In this document: piece by piece, positions 5,009-8,933 of the stretch | How the letters are laid out: each line of letters opens with the position of its first letter | Numbering within the stretch: position 1 is the first letter of the stretch | NCBI GenBank assembly: GCA_949286645.1 | Contig: CASEDN010000150.1 | Location: forward strand, 1-8,933 | DNA: 8,933 nt | DNA from: an uncultured bacterium | Lineage (GTDB): Bacteria; Bacillota_I; Bacilli_A; RF39; UBA660 | Direction: 5' to 3' | Translations under genes and position numbers: made by a program | Notes under the pieces: generated by a model | The model's input: only the letters and a program-made list of their open reading frames with translations | The model's database searches: none | Told to the model about the DNA's origin: nothing

Positions 5009-6172
5009 TCACTCCCTTATAGGTTTCATCTTATAATAAGCTTCTATTAAGCTTTTAGCCTTATCTTTATCAAATACTAAAGAATATATCTTTGTGATTT
5101 TGTATTCATATTCTAACATCTTATCTTTTTCTCTTGTAAATTTACTAATAATAGGTATATTTACATCTTTTTTTACTTTATTTAAATAATCTCTTCCTTT
5201 ATTAGAAAATCCTAATAATCTAATATATTCAACTTCCTTAAACTCTCTAGCTTGTACCTTAGTATAATCACATAATATATAAATTAAAGTTCTAGAAAGT
5301 CTAGAGTAGGTTAGGTTTTTACTTTTAACTTTATTAATAAGTTCATCAAAATTATAACTATTAAGTATTTCTTTTTTTAGTTTAGTAGCAATACCACTAT
5401 CTACTAGATTATAGATAGTTAAATCATTACAACTTATTATTTTATACTTTAAGAGATTAAAATAATCATCTAACTTAGGCATCTCCTTATCTTTTAAATA
5501 ACTATAAGTAATAGATGGAACACTATCTTTAATATCTTTATTATTTAGCAAAGCTTCTCTTATACTAGTTGCACTGCTTATACTCATATTATCTAATTCT
5601 TTACTATGATAATCATTAGTTCTTTTAATAGTGTGAGGTGTTATTTTATAATTATTAGAGTAAATCGCTTTTACATAACTGATACCTAAAATATCATTAG
5701 GTAATTTAAAACAATCTCCTGTTATATCTTCTAAAGCTTTAGATAAAGAAGTAGGGTAGTTATAACCCATTCTTAGATAAACTTGGACTAAGCTATCAAA
5801 ATCAGAGTTAGAAAGCTCAGTTTCTACTAATTTTTTAATACCTTCAATATCATCGGATTCACTACCAAAGACTAAATCAGTAACTCCTAAATAGTTTAAA
5901 ATATCAATAGATCCCTTTGCAAAGATATCTGCAGAAGCACAAGAGAAAGGGAAGGGTAGTTCTACTACTAAATCTATTCCATTTTTAATAGCAATTGCAG
6001 TTTTTTCCCATTTATCTAATATCGATATATCTCCTCTTTCTGTAAAATTACCTCCAAGTACTAATATAATAGGACTATTAGGAAACATTTCTTTAACCTT
6101 TTCTATATGATATAAATGTCCATTATGAAAAGGATTATATTCAGCGATAATACCAACTATATGTTTAGACAA
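5009..6172 (-). CDS. tmcAL: tRNA(Met) cytidine acetate ligase (TmcAL, YlbM family)
   Basis: TmcAL uses acetate and ATP to make N4-acetylcytidine at the wobble position (C34) of elongator tRNA-Met. It has 387 residues from the TTG at 6172 (B. subtilis protein about 415). The nucleotidyltransferase fold is clear: VGIIAEYNPFHNGH with the HxGH-type signature (His16, His19), LVLGGNFTERGD, ELPFPFSCASADIFAKG, VFGSES, and SSATSIREALL near the middle, matching the TSIR motif. The C-terminal half is Lys-rich and helical, consistent with tRNA binding. A GTG at 6181 in frame is possible, but AAAGGGG is eight bases from TTG and almost touches the GTG, so I choose TTG. It ends in TGA, next to the gmk ribosome site. 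In B. subtilis ylbM is elsewhere, so pairing with gmk is a local arrangement. Confidence 0.93.
   Translation of the reverse strand: MSKHIVGIIAEYNPFHNGHLYHIEKVKEMFPNSPIILVLGGNFTERGDISILDKWEKTAIAIKNGIDLVVELPFPFSCASADIFAKGSIDILNYLGVTDLVFGSESDDIEGIKKLVETELSNSDFDSLVQVYLRMGYNYPTSLSKALEDITGDCFKLPNDILGISYVKAIYSNNYKITPHTIKRTNDYHSKELDNMSISSATSIREALLNNKDIKDSVPSITYSYLKDKEMPKLDDYFNLLKYKIISCNDLTIYNLVDSGIATKLKKEILNSYNFDELINKVKSKNLTYSRLSRTLIYILCDYTKVQAREFKEVEYIRLLGFSNKGRDYLNKVKKDVNIPIISKFTREKDKMLEYEYKITKIYSLVFDKDKAKSLIEAYYKMKPIRE
5012..5018 (-). promoter_or_regulatory. Ribosome binding site that fixes the gmk start
   Basis: AAGGGAG on the minus strand, within the last tmcAL codons, eight bases before ATG at 5003. 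The GTG at 5012 overlaps this site and cannot be served by it. Confidence 0.75.
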
Positions 6173-6180
6173 GACTACCA

Positions 6181-6187
6181 CCCCTTT
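6181..6187 (-). promoter_or_regulatory. Ribosome binding site that fixes the tmcAL start
   Basis: AAAGGGG on the minus strand, eight bases upstream of TTG at 6172. This matches the spacing of the gmk site and argues for TTG instead of GTG at 6181. Confidence 0.7.
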
Positions 6188-6203
6188 CTTAATTTGTTTA
6201 CTA

Positions 6204-6232
6204 ATTATAACACTGTTTTAATGTTAAATCAA
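6204..6232 (-). promoter_or_regulatory. Sigma-A promoter of tmcAL-gmk
   Basis: Minus strand TTGATT (6232-6227), 17-base spacer, TATAAT (6209-6204), with TGT just before the -10 (extended -10). The expected start is near 6197, about 25 bases before the TTG start. It is back to back with the xerD promoter: the two -35 boxes are 11 bases apart, so one regulator could affect both. Confidence 0.85.
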
Positions 6233-6243
6233 TACTTGCTACT

Positions 6244-6272
6244 TTTACAAAATCTTCAAATAGTTATATAAT
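6244..6272 (+). promoter_or_regulatory. Sigma-A promoter of xerD-deoB
   Basis: TTTACA (6244-6249), 17-base spacer, TATAAT (6267-6272), start expected near 6279. This leaves a very short leader before the ATG at 6291, with GAGGATG as ribosome site. Confidence 0.8.
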
Positions 6273-6290
6273 AATTATGAGGATGATGTT

Positions 6291-7190
6291 ATGAAACTTA
6301 TAACTGCTTATGAAAATTTTCTAAATTACTGTGAGTTTGAAAAAGGCCTTTCTAATAATAGTATTAAAAGTTATGGCTATGAGATGAAAGACTATATTGG
6401 TTTTTTAGAAAAAGAAAAGATAGATAATACCAAAAATATAACAAAAGATATTATAACTAAATATTTAAAATACTGCTATGAACGTAATGAAGATAGTAAA
6501 ACTGTCGCTCATAAACTTACTACTATTAAGAACTTTCATAACTATTTAGAAAAAGAAGAAAATGAGACTAATAATCCTAGTGAATTTATAGATAGACCTA
6601 AGACTACAAAAACACTTCCTCATAGTTTAACTATAGAAGAAGTAGATAAACTCTTAAATATAGAACTAAATACCTCATTTGACTATCGGAATAAAGCTAT
6701 GTTAGAATTAATGTATGGTTCAGGGCTAAGAGTATCTGAACTTATTAGTCTAACAGTTTATGATATAGACTTTAATAACGATATTATTAGAATTAAAGGT
6801 AAAGGTAGTAAAGAGAGAATTGTTCCTATTAATGATGTTTGTAAATATTATTTAAATGAATATTTAGACAAAAGACATCTACTATTAAAAAAGAAGCAAT
6901 CTGATGCTTTATTTTTAAATTCTAGAGGAACAGGTATATCAAGACAAGGATTCTTTAAGAATTTAAAAGAAATTTTAAAAGAAAAAGGACTTGATCCTGA
7001 TATATCTCCTCATAGTCTAAGGCATTCTTTTGCAACACATTTATTAAATGGAGGAGCAGACCTTAGAAGTATTCAAATGCTTTTAGGACACTCTGATATT
7101 GCTACAACCCGTATATATACGCATATTACTAATGAAAAAGTTAGGAATGATTACTTAGATAATCATCCTCGTGCTAAAAAGGAGAATTAA
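6291..7190 (+). CDS. xerD: Site-specific tyrosine recombinase XerD
   Basis: Acts with a partner recombinase at dif sites to resolve chromosome dimers. It has 299 residues, normal for XerC/XerD. The N-terminal SAM-like core-binding domain (about 1-95) is followed by the catalytic domain with all six expected residues: Arg147 (GSGLRVSEL), Lys171 (KGKGSKER), His241 and Arg244 (SPHSLRHSFATHLL), His267 (LLGHSDIATT) and the nucleophile Tyr276 (RIYTHI). No integrase-style arm-binding extension, att repeats or prophage genes are present. Its position directly before deoB matches the Bacillus ripX-drm pair, which supports XerD over XerC or a phage integrase. Two bases separate it from deoB, so the two are cotranscribed. 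Confidence 0.93.
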   Translation: MKLITAYENFLNYCEFEKGLSNNSIKSYGYEMKDYIGFLEKEKIDNTKNITKDIITKYLKYCYERNEDSKTVAHKLTTIKNFHNYLEKEENETNNPSEFIDRPKTTKTLPHSLTIEEVDKLLNIELNTSFDYRNKAMLELMYGSGLRVSELISLTVYDIDFNNDIIRIKGKGSKERIVPINDVCKYYLNEYLDKRHLLLKKKQSDALFLNSRGTGISRQGFFKNLKEILKEKGLDPDISPHSLRHSFATHLLNGGADLRSIQMLLGHSDIATTRIYTHITNEKVRNDYLDNHPRAKKEN

Positions 7191-7192
7191 TT

Positions 7193-8362
7193 ATGAGATT
7201 TAAAAGAATATTTTTAATGGTTTTAGATTCCTTAGGAGTAGGGGAAGCAAGTGATGCTGGAAGTTATGGAGACAGTGGGGCGAATACATTAGGTCATATT
7301 AAAGAAAATTATGATTTATTTGTTCCTAATCTTGCTAAAATAGGTTTTCTTAATACTTTAAATATGGATGAAAATACTGAGGTTGATGCATATTATACTA
7401 TTGCAAGACCTAATAATGCTGGTAAAGATACTTTAGCAGGTCATTATGAAATGATGGGGATTACTTCTAATATTCCATTTAAAACGTTTAATGAAAATGG
7501 ATTCCCTATTGAGTTAATAGATGAGATTGAAACTGTTACAGGAAGAAGAGTTATTGGTAATAAATGTAGTAATGATAATAGTATCATTGATGAACTTGGT
7601 GAGAGACAAGTAGATTATGGTTCTTTAATAGTTTATACATCAGCTGATTCAGATTTACAAATAGCTGCTCATGAAGATATTATTAGTCCTGAAATTTTAT
7701 ATAGTTATTGTGAAAAAGTACGTCAATTAACTTTAAATGATGAATTTCTAGTAGGTAGAGTAATTGCTAGACCTTTTACAGGAAGTAATGGTAAATTTAA
7801 ATTAAATAATGCTGGTAGGAAAGATTATCCAGTTGCACCTCCATCTAAGACTATTTTAGATGATTTAAACGCTAATAACTATAATGTTATTGCTATAGGT
7901 AAAATGAATGATATATTTAGTAAAACAAGTATAAATAAAACGTTAAAAGCTAATTCTAATATAGATGCTATTAATAAGTTAACTAATGTCATGGATAAAA
8001 AATTTACTGGATTATGTATGGTTAATTGATGTGATTTTGATCGTTTATATGGTCATTTAAGAGATGTAGAAGGATATGCTAAAGCGATAGAGGAACTAGA
8101 TGTAGAAATACCTATGATTTTAAATAAACTAGAAGTAGATGATCTATTAATCGTAACTGCAGACCATGGAAACGATCCTATTTTTAAAGGAAATGATCAT
8201 ACTAGAGAAAATGTTCCATTAATACTATATAGTAGAAGTTTTAAAAATCCTAAAAGATTAGAAATACAAGATACTTTAGCTGTAATTGGTGCGACAATAG
8301 CTGATAATTTTGAAATAACTCCACCTGAAATAGGAACTAGTATATTAGATGAACTAGAGTAG
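7193..8362 (+). pseudogene. deoB: Phosphopentomutase gene with an in-frame TGA
   Basis: DeoB interconverts ribose-1-phosphate (or deoxyribose-1-phosphate) and ribose-5-phosphate, linking nucleoside salvage to the pentose phosphate pathway. The full frame has 390 codons, the normal length. Codon 279 (8027-8029) is TGA. Before it: Asp12 (LDSLGVGE), DAGSYGDSGANTLGH and the phosphorylated Thr80 (KDTLAGHYE). After it, in the same frame: DFDRLYGHLRD, then TADHGNDP and NDHTRENVP, giving metal ligands Asp283, His288, Asp324, His325 and His336 at the same spacings as in Bacillus cereus DeoB. The TGA sits where relatives have Leu or Phe in N-[LF]-V-DFD; here it is followed by Cys. Stopping there would lose five metal ligands. 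The downstream sequence is undamaged, so this is either a very recent mutation (TTA to TGA is one base), a base error, or readthrough. AAGGAG lies eight bases before the ATG. pupG/deoD, next in Bacillus, is absent. Confidence 0.85.
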
Positions 8363-8384
8363 GTAAGAGTAGAATTGTATACAA

Positions 8385-8414
8385 AAAACTAGTAGATATT
8401 ACTCTACTAGTTTT
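8385..8414. terminator. Bidirectional terminator between deoB and the DUF1540-type gene
   Basis: AAAACTAGTAG (8385-8395) and CTACTAGTTTT (8404-8414) form a perfect 11-bp stem with an eight-base loop. Plus-strand transcripts run into TTTTCTTCTTGTTTTT, and minus-strand ones into six T (8388-8383). The stop codon of the minus-strand gene (8409-8407) is in the stem. Confidence 0.88.
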
Positions 8415-8580
8415 CTTCTTGTTTTTCAAAGCTAGCACATACAGTTTGTTCTTGCTCACAAACTTCATCTTTTGGACAATCACAGTTACTACTAACTTGA
8501 AATTCATCTAAGTTGCATTCTTTATTATTGCTATTATATTTGCAACTGTCAACATCACATTTAATATTTTGTTTTTTCAT
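8407..8580 (-). CDS. Small cysteine-rich protein, DUF1540-like
   Basis: A 57-residue protein read on the minus strand from ATG at 8580 to TAG at 8407. It starts MKKQNIKCDVDSCKYNSN and has seven cysteines (8, 13, 22, 33, 35, 41, 48), with the pattern I-K-C-x4-C-x-Y-N near the start and T-V-C-A-S-F near the end. This is the layout of DUF1540 domains, small putative metal-binding proteins common in Clostridia and relatives, some of them with sporulation genes; their function is not known. The middle part C-D-C-P has an extra pair of cysteines. An AAGGAG ribosome site lies nine bases before the ATG. The C-terminal end is acidic (EKQEEN), and there is no signal peptide or membrane segment. It stands alone and converges on deoB. 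Family assignment is from pattern memory, not a search. Confidence 0.85.
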   Translation of the reverse strand: MKKQNIKCDVDSCKYNSNNKECNLDEFQVSSNCDCPKDEVCEQEQTVCASFEKQEEN

Positions 8581-8607
8581 CTCTTATCTCTCCTTCACTA
8601 TTTATAT

Positions 8608-8658
8608 TTCCCAAAAATAAGTAGTTTATTCCCCTATTTTTAAAATTTACTTCCCCTA
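8608..8658. repeat. Three evenly spaced TTCCC elements upstream of the DUF1540-like gene
   Basis: TTCCC begins at 8608, 8629 and 8651, 21 and 22 bases apart, i.e. two helical turns each; the last two are longer (TTCCCCTA). On the minus strand they read GGGAA followed by A/T-rich sequence. They lie 28-78 bases upstream of the gene start. They could be operator half-sites on one DNA face or, if transcribed, repeated G-rich elements in the leader. I cannot place a convincing sigma-A promoter here (TATACT at 8691-8696 on the minus strand has no good -35). Confidence 0.4.
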
Positions 8659-8689
8659 CTTTGATTTTTAACTAAAATAGAGTAGTAGT

Positions 8690-8933
8690 ATATGAGATTA
8701 AAATATTCCTTTTTGTAAAACTATAATATTTAATATAATAAGCAGATAAATTAATAATGTATTATAATTAATTAGTGTATAGATATCATAAACAAAGTAA
8801 TATAATCAAATAATTAATAGAGGTTAAATTAAATAATAATTTTAATTATATATAAAATTAATTATTAGAGCAATTAACATAAATTAGTAAGATTTAAAAG
8901 GTTAACAATCATTAGTCTAAATGATTAAAATAT
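8690..8933. other. Very A/T-rich stretch without recognisable gene
   Basis: Almost entirely A and T with stop codons in every frame. No ORF above about 15 codons, no tRNA-like fold and no tandem repeat were seen. It contains several TATAAT-like strings, which are expected by chance in such DNA, an imperfect A/T palindrome around 8835-8868, and a short hairpin AATCATT/AATGATT (8907-8913 with 8920-8926) without T-tract. It may be the upstream region of a gene beyond the window. Confidence 0.5.

Noticed and set aside
6291..7190. Phage or plasmid integrase
   Set aside because: Length and motifs fit XerD, the following gene is deoB as in Bacillus, and there are no attachment repeats or prophage genes nearby.
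8027..8029. Alternative genetic code with TGA read as Trp
   Set aside because: The Trp codons checked in PolA, MutM, Pyk, Gmk and TmcAL are TGG, and only one in-frame TGA exists in the window; TGA also serves as the tmcAL stop.
8114..8362. Separate 82-residue gene starting at the ATG at 8114
   Set aside because: It is the in-frame C-terminal part of deoB with no ribosome site of its own and conserved DeoB sequence continuing upstream of the ATG.
8600..8700. Sigma-B or sporulation sigma promoter based on GGGGAA boxes
   Set aside because: GTTAAA upstream of the first GGGGAA is only 10-11 bases away, too close, and the three repeated GGGAA boxes are better seen as a repeat array.
8907..8926. 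Terminator hairpin AATCATT/AATGATT at the window end
   Set aside because: Weak A/T stem without a T-tract on either strand.
1..8933. AGG reassigned from Arg, as reported for some uncultured Bacilli
   Set aside because: AGG occurs at positions where Arg is strictly conserved (PolA RRTAK, MutM HLRMEG), so AGG is read as Arg here.
8700..8933. Replication origin, CRISPR array or small gene in the A/T-rich tail
   Set aside because: No DnaA boxes, regular repeats or ORF with ribosome site; the inverted repeats are short and expected in such A/T-rich DNA.

Overview
The window is chromosomal DNA from a low-GC Gram-positive bacterium, most likely an uncultured gut-type member of the Bacilli (RF39 or Erysipelotrichales-like). 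The evidence is strong A/T bias, AGA/TTA/ATA-rich codon use, consensus sigma-A promoters, AAGGAG ribosome sites and Bacilli-like protein families. The species cannot be named from this sequence. The genetic code looks standard: the tryptophans checked (in PolA, MutM, Pyk, Gmk and TmcAL) are all TGG, and TGA appears as an ordinary stop in tmcAL.

Layout. (1) 1-2389, plus strand: the 3' part of polA, then mutM, a DNA-repair operon. (2) 2390-2881: a 490-base gap that is not empty. It holds what looks like a complete type I toxin-antitoxin locus. A 30-residue, almost purely hydrophobic peptide is encoded on the minus strand (2561-2653) behind its own promoter. A promoter on the plus strand drives a short RNA of about 120 nt that ends in a hairpin terminator and is antisense to the 3' UTR of the toxin mRNA. 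The two promoters share an identical 11-base box in opposite orientation, and the toxin mRNA leader can pair with its own 3' UTR. (3) 2882-4291: pyk, with its own promoter. (4) 4314-6172, minus strand: tmcAL and gmk, convergent with pyk and sharing a bidirectional terminator. (5) 6291-8362, plus strand: xerD and deoB, the conserved Bacillus-type pair, divergent from tmcAL. deoB has an in-frame TGA in the middle of an otherwise intact gene. (6) 8407-8580, minus strand: a 57-residue cysteine-rich DUF1540-type protein, sharing a terminator with deoB and preceded by three evenly spaced TTCCC repeats. (7) About 8690-8933: very A/T-rich DNA with no gene that I can support.

Most genes are housekeeping: DNA replication and repair (polA, mutM), chromosome dimer resolution (xerD), glycolysis (pyk), nucleotide and pentose-phosphate metabolism (gmk, deoB) and tRNA modification (tmcAL). 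The two unusual points are the candidate toxin-antitoxin module between mutM and pyk and the interrupted deoB.
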